From contig JAIEPP010000617.1 of the NCBI GenBank assembly GCA_019748335.1, positions 1-53,231 on the forward strand: a stretch of DNA of 53,231 bases, given 5' to 3'. Under the pieces are notes generated by a model. The model did not search any database and had not been told where the DNA came from. It worked only from the letters and a program-made list of their open reading frames with translations. Below are positions 8,501 to 17,287 of the stretch, in pieces. The DNA is from Xanthobacteraceae bacterium (GTDB lineage Bacteria; Pseudomonadota; Alphaproteobacteria; Rhizobiales; Xanthobacteraceae). The position numbers were made by a program, and so were the translations under genes. Positions within the stretch are counted from its first letter, which is position 1; each line of letters begins with the position of its first letter.

Positions 8501-8801
8501 AGAGGACAACGCGCGTGTGACCATCTGACGTGCGGCAATTGCCATGCCGACCTTCACGGGCACCCCCGCAGTCGGCGATAAGGCGGAGTCGGATGGGAGG
8601 TCACTCGGCTGCCCCTCCCAGCGGAATGTCAGGCTTTTCCGATTTTGGCGCGGCGGCGGGCGGCTGCCATTCTTCTCAACATTCCCATTCGATCGATATC
8701 CGCGCTCCCTTCCGCCGGGCGCCAAGAATATCGAAGCGGATCTGCCTGTGGCGAGACCTTGTTCCCCGACGGTCCGCCATTGGATATCGTCGGGTCGCCC
8801 C

Positions 8802-9092
8802 TCAAGGCAAGTCACCACGAGCATCCTTGGCTCTATCGCTCGGCGGGTGCCCGTCAATCGGAACAGCGGGGCCCCCGTCGATGGAGGAGCGCGCCAACGC
8901 GGCTCCTCCTCCTTTCGAATTCTTCGCATCACCGACGTCGTCCGACGCCCAGGCGCGACGAACCTGCTCATTGAGCTCTTCGACGACCTTCTGGCAAACA
9001 TCCAGGAGGGGAGCATTGCCGGAATTCGAGAGACGATCGAAGATGAAAGCGACATGACCGACGCGGTAATCGTTTCTGTTGAGGTTGCCCAT
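8802..9092 (-). CDS. Small hypothetical protein
   Basis: A 96-aa frame starting GNLNRNDYRVGHVAFIFDRL after the initiator Met. The ATG at 9092 is preceded by GAGG at about 9 bases. The first 55 residues look like a folded helical protein (LLDVCQKVVEELNEQVRRAW); the rest is Gly/Ala/Asp-rich. No family recognised. It occupies the block between tRNA-like elements 1 and 2. The 276 bases between 8526 and 8801 contain no supportable gene. An overlapping frame at 8390-9055 runs through tRNA-like element 1 and was not preferred. Confidence 0.4.
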   Translation of the reverse strand: MGNLNRNDYRVGHVAFIFDRLSNSGNAPLLDVCQKVVEELNEQVRRAWASDDVGDAKNSKGGGAALARSSIDGGPAVPIDGHPPSDRAKDARGDLP

Positions 9093-9204
9093 CGTATAAG
9101 ATCCTCGTCTCAATGTCCGGCCAGTACATCCGACCTGATAGTGCCCTGCTCGAAAGAGATGACTGAAGATTATCAGCGATGCAACCAAGTTTATTTTCAA
9201 GACA

Positions 9205-9273
9205 TTGGGCTTAGTCCAACGGCAAAATCTCCATTGTCACGCGAATGCAACGGAGGTTCGACTCTGATGAACG
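9205..9273 (+). other. Degenerate tRNA-like element 2
   Basis: CTTAGTCCAACGGCA resembles a tRNA D-arm and CGGAGGTTCGACTC a T-arm. T8 to T-arm GG spacing is 43 nt. A four-pair hairpin (CATT/AATG) with loop GTCACGCG lies at the anticodon position and could read CAC. The D, T and acceptor stems do not pair well. It shares CGGAGGTTCGA with element 1 and TAG-CAACGGCA with element 4. It lies 113 bases upstream of, and opposite to, the minus-strand gene starting at 9092. Confidence 0.4.
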
Positions 9274-9739
9274 AGATTGGCGTTGGTTGAGACTTCACAC
9301 CGAAACCCATGACGAAGATCTCGGCGTCTGATCGCGTTGCAATGCCGTCTATCCGACTGAGCCTGAAGGCCATGGTGACCCGGACGGCTCCGCAGGCTCG
9401 CCCTCCGTCTCGTCAGGATCCGTACGCGGGCCGATCGCGAGAGGCATCAGCCGACATGGGACAGGCAGCGCGTTCGCACCGGGTGGCAGATCCCTTCAGT
9501 CCTCCACGCTGGCGGGCAGCCTGCGCATCAGATGCACCCCCGGCCTTGCGCCAGCCCATTACGTCGACATCGAGGGGCATGTTGGGGCAAGCGCAAAAGG
9601 CCGGCTTCCGCTTCTTCGATCGCGACCTCATCCTTGCGCCCCGGGGCGATGGCCGAATATGGCCGTCTTGAATTTGCTGGCGCGCGCCGATGGTACCGAG
9701 TCCGCCCGCGCCAGGCGGAGCAGGTGCGGCGGTCGGCCG
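9274..9739. other. Non-coding stretch without recognisable feature
   Basis: Open frames here are low-complexity Arg/Ala/Pro-rich antisense artefacts. No RNA gene, repeat or domain is apparent. It lies downstream of a decayed recombinase on the minus strand and is probably debris of that gene. Confidence 0.3.
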
Positions 9740-10043
9740 CCGTCAGCGTCGCGCCCCGGTGAACGTCGCCGGATCGAGAAGGCCGAGGTTGTCCGCAGAG
9801 ATCATAACGGCCGCGGCGGCAAATTTCTCCGCCATGGCATGAGCGAGCACCCCCTGTCCTCGCCGGTCGGTCCACGTGCTCGACGATGACGACGTCGATC
9901 AGGCCATCGCGCACGGCTTGGCCGAAATGACGGGTCGCGAGACCATTGGCCTCCGCCGCAGCCCTCGCCCGGCCGGTGAGGGAAACCCCGAGGTCGCTCG
10001 TCGGGCGTCGCTGCACTCGAGCCAAACTCGTCAGCCGGATCAA
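9740..10043 (-). pseudogene. Decayed serine recombinase fragment
   Basis: A minus-strand frame carries FGQAVRDGLIDVVIVEHVDRPART, matching the DVDRGAVDVIIIETFDRLART core of the intact recombinase next door (catalytic-domain strand plus DRLAR). The similarity then continues in a different frame (LAHAMAEKFAAAAVMISADNLGLLDPATF), so at least one frameshift is present. Neither the catalytic serine nor the C-terminal domains are recognisable. It lies directly downstream of two intact recombinases on the same strand and may be the remains of a third tandem gene. Confidence 0.6.
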
Positions 10044-10105
10044 GCATCATATGACCGGCTTGGCGGAACGGCATCATCAACAGGACGGCGGGGATTTGTC
10101 TCGCC

Positions 10106-11818
10106 CTACGCCGAGCGGCCGACGGGCCGCGGGGCGCGCGGGCGACCTACCTCGATGACGACATCCACCGGTCGGTCTCCCTCGCCCCCGCGAGGCGGCA
10201 TCACCGTCGCCACGACCTTCCCCTCGTCGACCCCGCGCCTCACCACCACCATGTCGAACTGGCTGCGCACCGCGGCCAAAAGGTCGGGCCCCATTCCCTC
10301 CGGCCCATGCTGCCAGAACGCATCGAGGGCCTCTTCCAGCTCCCCAGAGCCGCTGCGCGGCGCCACCGACGGAAGGGCTGTCAGATCGCCCAAGGTCCGC
10401 CTCAGGTCCGCGAGTGCCTCCTTCAGGCCCTCCCCTTCGAGTGCGGCCACCGCCCGACCGGCCAACACGTCGTCCAATTGCGCGGCGAGCGAGGCCTCGG
10501 TCCTTGAGATTTCAGCCTCCAACGAGGCGGTTGCGATCAGACGGGCCTCGATTTCCGCCTCGCGGGCAGCGTCCAGAAGCTGGGCGAAGCTGTTCCGCAT
10601 GCCCCGGAGCAGGCCCTCACGGAGAACGCCCGATACCGCTTCCTCCAGTTCCCTCCTCGGCACGGCCCCGACGCCACGGCATCCCGTGGTCCCCTGCGAC
10701 GCCGATGCGCACCTCAACTTGCCACGACTGTGTCTGAGGCGCGAATGACAATGCGCGCATACGACTTTCCTGCTCGTGAAGGAACCCGCCGAATACATCC
10801 TCCCGACCCGCGGACGGGCGCTGCCATCGACGACAAGCCTCAGGTAGACCCGATCCCAAAGTTCGCCCGGCACCAGGGCCTTGTCGGGGACATGCTTGAC
10901 CACATGTCTCAGTTCCTTCCTCCAGGCCTTCCCCCGGCGCACCGGAACCATGATCTTCAGCTGCAGGACGCCCTTGTAAATGGGGTTGGTTGCGATCTCC
11001 CCGACCTGGTACGCCGTCCAGGGCGCCATGAAGCCTGCCGCGTTGCCAAGATCGGACGAGCGGCACTGCGCCGGCGTCGGCGTGCGCGACGTCAGGTCTC
11101 GGGCCAGATCGGCGGGACTCTCGCCTGCGCCGATACGGGCGAAGATCTCGCGCACTATGTCCGCGCGCCCGCCGTGGATCTCCCGCGAACCGCGATGGCC
11201 CTCGACAGGTACATAGCCGTAAGGAACACCTTGGAAACGACCCTCCCGGGCCGCGGCGATCTTTCCCGCTATGGCGGCCCGCAGGAAGGCTCGGCGGAAA
11301 TCGGCGCCCATCAGCGCGGCAATCCCGAAGGACAGCGGGTCGAGTTCGCCGATGCGAACGTCGAAGATCGGAACCCTCCGCATGTTCGCCAGGTCCCTGA
11401 TGACGTAGGCGACGTATTCCGTACGGGCCAGCCGGTCGAACGTCTCGATGATAATCACGTCGACGGCCCCGCGATCAACGTCGCGAAGCAGCCTTTGCAA
11501 CTCGGCGCGCTCGAGCGTCGTCCCGGTCGCCGCCCTGTCCGCGTAGACCTCGATCACGCACCCGGGGTAGCGTCGAGCGTATCGGCCGCAGCTGGCGACC
11601 TGCCGCTCGATGCTGGCTTCCAGCGAGGACTGTGACGAGAACCGGGCGTAGATCGCGACGCGGCGCACGGGCCGGGGCAAAAGGGCGGGCGGCGCCAATG
11701 CGAGCACTTCGGGCGGCAGCAGATCGCCCGCGGCGTGCCGACGGGTCCTCTCCAGGTCCGGAGATACGACGGCGGGTACCGACCGGCGGGACCCGCCCAG
11801 GGGATTGTCATGTCCCAT
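10106..11818 (-). CDS. Large serine recombinase (second of tandem pair)
   Basis: A 570-aa site-specific recombinase of the large serine family, which cuts and rejoins DNA through a 5'-phosphoserine link. The resolvase domain has YARFSS with catalytic Ser61, SIERQVASC and FDRLART. A recombinase domain follows (YGYVP, EIVREIFARIGAGESPADLARDL, NPIYKGVLQ), then a zinc ribbon (CAHC...C...C) and an alpha-helical coiled-coil-like segment (LDAAREAEIEARLIATASLEAEIS). ATG at 11818 lies 8 bases inside the end of the upstream recombinase gene behind a G-rich ribosome site, implying translational coupling; an in-frame ATG at 11851 is possible. All key residues are present, so it is probably active. Confidence 0.88.
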   Translation of the reverse strand: MGHDNPLGGSRRSVPAVVSPDLERTRRHAAGDLLPPEVLALAPPALLPRPVRRVAIYARFSSQSSLEASIERQVASCGRYARRYPGCVIEVYADRAATGTTLERAELQRLLRDVDRGAVDVIIIETFDRLARTEYVAYVIRDLANMRRVPIFDVRIGELDPLSFGIAALMGADFRRAFLRAAIAGKIAAAREGRFQGVPYGYVPVEGHRGSREIHGGRADIVREIFARIGAGESPADLARDLTSRTPTPAQCRSSDLGNAAGFMAPWTAYQVGEIATNPIYKGVLQLKIMVPVRRGKAWRKELRHVVKHVPDKALVPGELWDRVYLRLVVDGSARPRVGRMYSAGSFTSRKVVCAHCHSRLRHSRGKLRCASASQGTTGCRGVGAVPRRELEEAVSGVLREGLLRGMRNSFAQLLDAAREAEIEARLIATASLEAEISRTEASLAAQLDDVLAGRAVAALEGEGLKEALADLRRTLGDLTALPSVAPRSGSGELEEALDAFWQHGPEGMGPDLLAAVRSQFDMVVVRRGVDEGKVVATVMPPRGGEGDRPVDVVIEVGRPRAPRPVGRSA

Positions 11819-14450
11819 CGGCCATCCCCCCGATCTTTGCCAAGAGCGCACTCCGCCTGTCCGCCTCGGGACGGATCCCGTGTCTGAGGAGCAGGGCGCC
11901 GAGCGCGCTAGTCGACATCCTGACGGCGTACCGCGCCTCGATATGATGGCGGAGAGCGGCTACCGTGATCCGACGGCGGGGGTCCTGCGGATTGACCCCG
12001 GCATGCCAGACGGCGCAGACTTCGGCGGCCTGCCGGTCGTTCAGCCTCGCCGGCTTCGCGGTCCTGCGGACCTTATGGACGAACGCGACAGCGCCCTTCT
12101 CGCGGAATACCGACCACAAATGGGCAATGCGCGTGACGCTCAGACCCACCGTCCGCGACGTTGTCTCCTGATCGACGCCGTCGAGCCGCATCGCGATGGC
12201 CCTGATCCGGCGCTTGACCACCGGATCGGGCTCGCTCTCTAGCCTCGCCATGAGCTCGCGCGCCGTAGGGAGGACGGCGGAGGGATCGCGCTCGACCCTG
12301 CGGTGCCAATTGGCCGTCTCGTAACGGGAGAGGTCCACATCTTCGAACAGGGCGGGGGCGACCTCCAAGACGGCCGCACGCGCGCGATCGTAGAGCCGCC
12401 GCGCCACCAGGGCCCGCGCGCACGACCGGAAGGTGGCGGCATCCGGAGAAAACAGAGCAGGGACCCGGGGCATGGTCAGGCCCCTGGTCGCGACGAAGAG
12501 CATGCCCTGGAACGTCAGCACCATCTCGGCCACGGATCCGGCAGGATCCTCGCAGGCACTGAAAAGTGTCTCGAGCACGCCCACGGCCGCCGAAGGGAAT
12601 TCCCGCACATAGGCCTCGGCCGCGGCCATCTCCGATGCGATGCTGGCAGCCAGCGTCCGGCCGCGAAGACGCGCCGTCGCCTCACGCCGATTGAAATGCA
12701 TGTCCGCCCTGCGGACGGGCAGAGCCCCGTCGCCAAGGGGCGTATTGCCGAGTGCCTGCAAATCCGCCTCGACGCTCACCCTCACCATACCCTGAGCGTC
12801 GGCGGGAAAAACGTCGACCCTCGGAATGAGGCTTCGGATGTGGTGGAAGACCAGACTGTCATCCGGGGAATCAGGCCGGAGAGGGACCCTTCCCGCCAGG
12901 CAGGACACTGCCTCCAAAAGCGTGTCCAGCGCCCGCAGGGAGCGGTCGCGAGCCGGATCGAGAGAAGCGATTTCCAGTTCGAGCTCGAAGATGCTGCGGT
13001 TGATATCGGCGGTGCGCTTCTCGACATCCGCCTTCTCGAATTGCTGCATCAGATAATTGTCGAGGAGCCGCCGGGACATCAGCCTGAACGCCTCGAGCTC
13101 GGTCTGCGCCGCGACCCTACGCGCGGCCTCCCCGGCTTCCGCGGCTGCCTCGGCCTCGGCATGGAGAATGCGGAAGCGGGCCACGGCCGCGTCCGTCACA
13201 ACGGAGCCGACGACTAGTTCGACGACCAGCCGCTCGATCTCGAACTCCGGGAGAACACCGACGCCTTCGCACACGGCGCGGGTCGATCCGCAGAAAACAC
13301 CGCGGTCGCTGTCCCTCGTGAAGTACAGCATTTCCCCGCAGACACCGCAATGCGCCTTGCCGCTCAGCAGATGCACTATCGAACGAGCGGGACCCCGGGG
13401 TCCCAGCCGATTTGCCCGCAACCTGATGAAGTTGTCCCGCCAAACCTTCTTGTCGACGAGCCTGACCTGGTCGACGGGAACCACGACCCAGTCGGACACC
13501 GGCCTCTGGCGCCTCACGGTGACCTTGGTATCGGGGTCGGTCCTGACCTCGAACTGGTTGTACTGGTAGACGCCCATGAAGGCGGTGTTGAGGAGAATGC
13601 CGCGGACCATGTTACTGGTCCAGACCATCGTCAGCGTCCGCGGCCTCTTCCGCGCCTTGACCTTATACCGCCCGTTGGCCTTCTGATCGGCGTAAACGCA
13701 GCTCATGGGCGTGAGGCACTGCCCGCTGATCGCCTTCGCGATGGAGTTGAGGTGCTCCCCGGCGTGATACCGTACGAAGATCTCCCTGACAATCTCGGCC
13801 CGCTCCTCATGCAGCACGCGGAAGCCGCGCCCGCCAGGACCTGCCTTAGTACCGAAGACCGCGCGGCCCATGAACCGCCCGGCCCGCGCGCCCGAAAGCT
13901 TCCCGGCGCGGGAGAGGCGCAGCAGGTTGCGACGGAACTCCGCGCCCATCAGCGCGGCCAGGGCATAGGACAGGGGATCCAGCTCGCCCGTCTGCGAGCT
14001 GAAGAGCCTGACGCCGTGCTCTGCCATGGTGTCGTAGATGCTGTGGGCGATGACCTCCTTGCGCGCGAGGCGGTCCGGCACCTCCACCATGACATGCGTG
14101 ATGAGGAAGTCCCTTATCTCCGCCATCATGCGCTTGAGTTCCGGACGCTCGTTGGCCATACCGCTCAGCTCTCGGTCAGCGAAGATCTTGAACGCGACCG
14201 CACCATGGGACCTCCCGGCCGCCGTGCAGATCTCGATCTGACGCTCGATGCTGGTCTCGAACTGGCTGACGGACGAATAGCGCGCGTAGATGGCCCAGCA
14301 CTCGACGCGCTTTTCCTCCGTGCTCTCCACCAGATGATGCCGCTCCAGATACTCACGCGGCAGAAGGTGCACATCACCTTCCACAACATGATCAATCGGC
14401 AGGGGATTCGAACCTTCGACCATCGTTAAAAACTCCACGTGCCCAGACAA
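11808..14450 (-). CDS. Large serine recombinase with C-terminal IS630-type HTH region
   Basis: An 880-aa protein. Resolvase domain: YARYSS with Ser59, SIERQIEIC, PDRLARKE. Recombinase domain: EIVREIFVRYHAGEHLNSIAKAI and NTAFMGVYQYNQFEV. Zinc ribbon: CGVC...C...C. A long helical region follows (about 415-530), then a poorly conserved linker (540-730). Residues about 745-870 resemble the tandem helix-turn-helix of IS630-type transposases (IRAIAMRLDGVDQETTSRTVGLSVTRIAHLWSVFREKG, then WHAGVNPQDPRRRITVAALRHHIEARY and LRHGIRP). That addition makes it about 300 residues longer than its neighbour. The first codons overlap tRNA-like element 3; starts downstream of it cannot be excluded. Confidence 0.85.
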   Translation of the reverse strand: MSGHVEFLTMVEGSNPLPIDHVVEGDVHLLPREYLERHHLVESTEEKRVECWAIYARYSSVSQFETSIERQIEICTAAGRSHGAVAFKIFADRELSGMANERPELKRMMAEIRDFLITHVMVEVPDRLARKEVIAHSIYDTMAEHGVRLFSSQTGELDPLSYALAALMGAEFRRNLLRLSRAGKLSGARAGRFMGRAVFGTKAGPGGRGFRVLHEERAEIVREIFVRYHAGEHLNSIAKAISGQCLTPMSCVYADQKANGRYKVKARKRPRTLTMVWTSNMVRGILLNTAFMGVYQYNQFEVRTDPDTKVTVRRQRPVSDWVVVPVDQVRLVDKKVWRDNFIRLRANRLGPRGPARSIVHLLSGKAHCGVCGEMLYFTRDSDRGVFCGSTRAVCEGVGVLPEFEIERLVVELVVGSVVTDAAVARFRILHAEAEAAAEAGEAARRVAAQTELEAFRLMSRRLLDNYLMQQFEKADVEKRTADINRSIFELELEIASLDPARDRSLRALDTLLEAVSCLAGRVPLRPDSPDDSLVFHHIRSLIPRVDVFPADAQGMVRVSVEADLQALGNTPLGDGALPVRRADMHFNRREATARLRGRTLAASIASEMAAAEAYVREFPSAAVGVLETLFSACEDPAGSVAEMVLTFQGMLFVATRGLTMPRVPALFSPDAATFRSCARALVARRLYDRARAAVLEVAPALFEDVDLSRYETANWHRRVERDPSAVLPTARELMARLESEPDPVVKRRIRAIAMRLDGVDQETTSRTVGLSVTRIAHLWSVFREKGAVAFVHKVRRTAKPARLNDRQAAEVCAVWHAGVNPQDPRRRITVAALRHHIEARYAVRMSTSALGALLLRHGIRPEADRRSALLAKIGGMADGT

Positions 14451-14472
14451 CTGAGCTAACAGTCGTTGCCAA
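14396..14472 (-). tRNA. Degenerate tRNA-Lys(UUU)-like element 3
   Basis: Read on the minus strand it contains GTTAGCTCAGTTG, an anticodon-loop-like TTTTTAA and TGGTCGAAGGTTCGAATCC, blocks matching the bacterial tRNA-Lys(UUU) consensus as I recall it. T8 to T-arm GG is 44 nt. The D-stem pairs fully (GCTC/GGGC with one G-T). Outer strands TTGGCA and TGCCGA pair over six positions, but eight extra bases separate the 5' strand from the D-arm, and the anticodon and T stems have mismatches. A functional tRNA is unlikely. The downstream recombinase gene begins inside it. Confidence 0.55.
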
Positions 14473-15628
14473 GTTAAGATCGGGGCGCGCGTTTCTCATA
14501 AGAGCCAGCCACATGCAAGCGGTCTGCCTTGAAGGTTGTCCTTTATGAGAATGATATCGTTGATAGTGATCAATGCTGTTTTTCAAGCGGGCATGACTAT
14601 CAAATCAGAATTATAGCCTGGTTCGTTACTCAATAATGAATCGTTTTTGTTTTGATAAATCGATTTTACGTTCCACCTAGGCAGAGCTACTTCGGTATCC
14701 CTGCTGTTCAATCGGCGCGCAAGGCGCTGTTCTCAGCGGACAGGAATCGCCGATATCGTCTCCCGAAACGGCCGAGCGGCGCCCCGCGCACCAAGCAGTA
14801 TGAGTGACGCAGAAAGCTTCGCACGGAACTACGTTTGGAGATCGTATGGGGAGCTTTGTCCGGAATCGCAGATGTCGGAAATTGCATGATCGCTCAGAGA
14901 TCCGCGCTTCTTGGCACGCATCCGAATGACGGCATTTTGGAAGCCGGCGGGTCGCGCGCGGCGTTCACGCGATCAATTCATCAGCGCGGCGCCGACGACC
15001 GTGTTTAGATATAGCCCCGTGCCCTGGGGCGCTCATGGCCTGGACATTGATCCAGCTCATCCTGCACGTGTTGAGGGGCAGAGCGACACATTGCGATGAA
15101 TGTGACCGGACAGACCGAGAGGTCATCTTGGATGACCCCGTTGTATACCGATGGCCAGAATGATATCTGCGAAACCCTTGTTTCAACCAACCGGTAAAGA
15201 TGTTTCGAGTTGAGAAAAATACCCTTCAATCACGTCCATACTATGCGATAGACTGTGGTAGCAGTAGTCGCTCAAAAAGGTATTGATTTGGCCGAAATAA
15301 TCGAGCGTTTTTTGTTTATTTTCAAAAACATGTTACTTTTTTGCGATTCTGACAGTATTTATTATTTGATCTTTTTGTTGGCAAATAGTTATTCGCTTAG
15401 AACGACCCCCTTTGAGATGTAGGGCCATATACGCTGCGCCGAGGAACCGTTGCCAAAGCTTGGCGACTTTCCAGACACGCTCGCAATCGCATCGTCGATA
15501 CGGGCGCGGATGGCATCGTGGTTCATTGATACTTTGAGACGGGAGCAGATGAGAATGTCCCCAGTAAATCGCAAAAAAGCCCGGTCTGTAACGATGCCCG
15601 CGCAGCGCCAGCCGGCACGGAGCACAAA
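14473..15628. other. AT-rich non-coding stretch
   Basis: About 1.15 kb with clearly lower GC than its surroundings, notably 14560-14690 and 15230-15400 (runs such as GTTTTTTGTTTATTTTC). No frame has recognisable similarity. A minus-strand frame ending at 15389 (last 45 residues RARIDDAIASVSGKSPSFGNG and on) could encode a short protein but lacks a ribosome site. The composition suggests foreign or regulatory DNA at the junction upstream of the recombinases and of the divergent genes at 15629 and 16344. Confidence 0.35.
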
Positions 15629-16021
15629 ATGCCAAACGCACATCACCTCCGTGATCTTCACCGGATCTGCAAGGCGAAGAACATCAAGCCGCACAGGCCA
15701 TCGCCAAAGGACGTCAGGATATACTTGGCAGAACTCGAGTGTTTGTACTCACGACGCAAGAAGCTTTTAAAGACAGCCGTGCGCTCAATCATGCACGCCA
15801 TCGTTCTCGAGGAGACTCCCGATGCCGTTGGAGCCGCAAATGGGCGCCGATACGCGGAGATCGCAGAGGGTGCCCGCCGCGTCGCCCGTCGCGCCGCTTT
15901 GGAACTCGGAGTTCTGATAGACGAGGGCGCAATTCAACAGGCCGACATTGGCAAGGTCCATGCTTGCCTTGATGACGCGGTCGAGAACGAGCGGAGCTAT
16001 GTCGCTGCCGCCCTGCACTGA
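15629..16021 (+). CDS. Unrecognised helical protein (paralogue of 16344-17285)
   Basis: A 130-aa protein I cannot assign. It is predicted mostly helical. DLHRICKAKNIKPHRPSPKDVRIYLAELECLYSRRKKLLK corresponds to ELSESLGITLDLVGPYDLRRYAGAAYRG and on in the gene 320 bases downstream, and EIAEGARRVARRAALELGVLIDEG corresponds to RLAAGARRLAAEAALELAGRRVHP. It thus looks like a short version of the same fold. ATG at 15629 lacks a strong ribosome site, so the start is uncertain. Confidence 0.6.
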   Translation: MPNAHHLRDLHRICKAKNIKPHRPSPKDVRIYLAELECLYSRRKKLLKTAVRSIMHAIVLEETPDAVGAANGRRYAEIAEGARRVARRAALELGVLIDEGAIQQADIGKVHACLDDAVENERSYVAAALH

Positions 16022-16057
16022 TGGGCGGTGAGAATTTCAGGTTACGCCATAAAAAAC

Positions 16058-16091
16058 CAGACGTTCCCTCTCTGACGGGAAAGGGCGTCTG
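16058..16091. terminator. Hairpin downstream of the 15629-16021 gene
   Basis: CAGACG at 16058-16063 pairs with CGTCTG at 16086-16091, with a further TCCC/GGGA pairing inside. There is no T-run, so rho-independent termination is not certain. It is 37 bases past the stop codon of the upstream gene. The remaining bases of the 322-base gap to 16344 show nothing else. Confidence 0.3.
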
Positions 16092-16343
16092 CCGCTGTAG
16101 CCTTCAAAACCGATCGCTATCGGTATGACACTGTCTCGCTCTTTGATACCGGACTTCTTCAATCTCAAAAGCAGAGCATCCGCTTCGTCAACAGACAGCA
16201 ATAATGTGTCGAACAGGCCGGGACCGCTTCACTTTCAATCTGAGCAACGAATTGCAGAAAACAGTCGGATGGATCGGGTGCGCCCGAATTGAGCATGCGA
16301 AAGGTGATTAAGAGATGGGAAGGTTGGAACCCCCGAGGAAACA

Positions 16344-17285
16344 ATGAGGTCTTCCCTTAAGTGTTCTGAGGAACTGCATGAGCTGTCGGAAAGCCTTGGA
16401 ATTACTTTGGATTTGGTCGGTCCCTACGATCTCCGGCGATACGCCGGAGCCGCCTATCGCGGTACTGAGCCGAACGCAGCATTGTTATCGCGCATAGCGC
16501 TCTATATGGCGCACGCGGATGAGATCCAGCGGAAGCCTGTCGTCTGGCTCGGCTCGCGCGTGCCCAACGACAGGCTGGCCGCCGGCGCACGTCGCCTCGC
16601 GGCGGAGGCGGCGCTGGAACTCGCCGGCAGAAGGGTCCATCCCCGAAGACCCCATTTCGATAAGGCCCTCGCCTGCGAACTCGTGGGCTGGCCCCCACAT
16701 GCGGATCTCGAACTGGCCTCGCGGATGGTCGCCGCCGCAGCGGCCTTCGACAACGAGGCCATCGGCATCATTGTCAACGGCGTTCGCATCGCGACCGATC
16801 ATCTCGACTCTTGGAGACCCCGTTTCAAGACGTACTGCGGCATCATGCGGCTGGCACCCGCCCACCGCGTGCTGGAGCGGCTCGACGCGCTGCGCGGTCC
16901 GCAGCCGGCCCCCGCCCCCTGCGACATCGCCCGTTACTCCGAAGCGGCCAAGGTACATCCCTGTCCGGATGGGCTCGCTGCATCGGCGGCGCGCCATCTC
17001 TCCCACCTCCTGGAACTGGAGCGCAGCCCGAACCTTTTCGATGACGCCAGCGGCCTCACCCATCGCGAGCTGGCGAGAGGCGCGCGAATATTGCTGCGCC
17101 GCGACATCATGCGACTGTCGCTAACCCAAAGCGACACGTATTACCGCAACAAACTGCCGTTGATGTGCTGCATAGGTAAATTCGGAAGTGCGTTCCATTG
17201 CATGTACAGTTTCCTCGCCATATCGAAGGGTAACGACGCTGACAGGAGACAATGGGCGCGCTTGCCGGAATCAGATCGGATATAA
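16344..17285 (+). CDS. Unrecognised helical protein (paralogue of 15629-16021)
   Basis: A 313-aa, Ala- and Arg-rich helical protein with no signal peptide and no family I recognise. The ATG at 16344 follows GAGGA at 5 bases. Its first 95 residues align with the 130-aa protein upstream. A GARRLAAEAALELA segment (about 82-95) is echoed by HRELARGARILLRRDIMRL (about 240-258), suggesting an internal repeat of the unit. The last 55 residues (LSLTQSDTYYRNKLPLMCC and on) differ in composition and could be read-through into unrelated DNA. It is convergent with the PIN-like gene. Confidence 0.6.
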   Translation: MRSSLKCSEELHELSESLGITLDLVGPYDLRRYAGAAYRGTEPNAALLSRIALYMAHADEIQRKPVVWLGSRVPNDRLAAGARRLAAEAALELAGRRVHPRRPHFDKALACELVGWPPHADLELASRMVAAAAAFDNEAIGIIVNGVRIATDHLDSWRPRFKTYCGIMRLAPAHRVLERLDALRGPQPAPAPCDIARYSEAAKVHPCPDGLAASAARHLSHLLELERSPNLFDDASGLTHRELARGARILLRRDIMRLSLTQSDTYYRNKLPLMCCIGKFGSAFHCMYSFLAISKGNDADRRQWARLPESDRI

Positions 17286-17287
17286 CT

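Noticed and set aside
8390..9055. Minus-strand frame of 221 aa
   Set aside because: Reads through tRNA-like element 1 and has low-complexity Arg/Ser composition; the shorter frame starting at 9092 is more protein-like.
12303..13217. Plus-strand open frame of 304 aa
   Set aside because: Lies antisense to the intact 880-aa recombinase; its composition (Arg, Gly, Pro-rich) is that of a shadow frame in high-GC DNA.
14473..15628. Possible replication origin in AT-rich stretch
   Set aside because: No iterons, DnaA-type boxes in series or replication gene; low GC alone is not enough.
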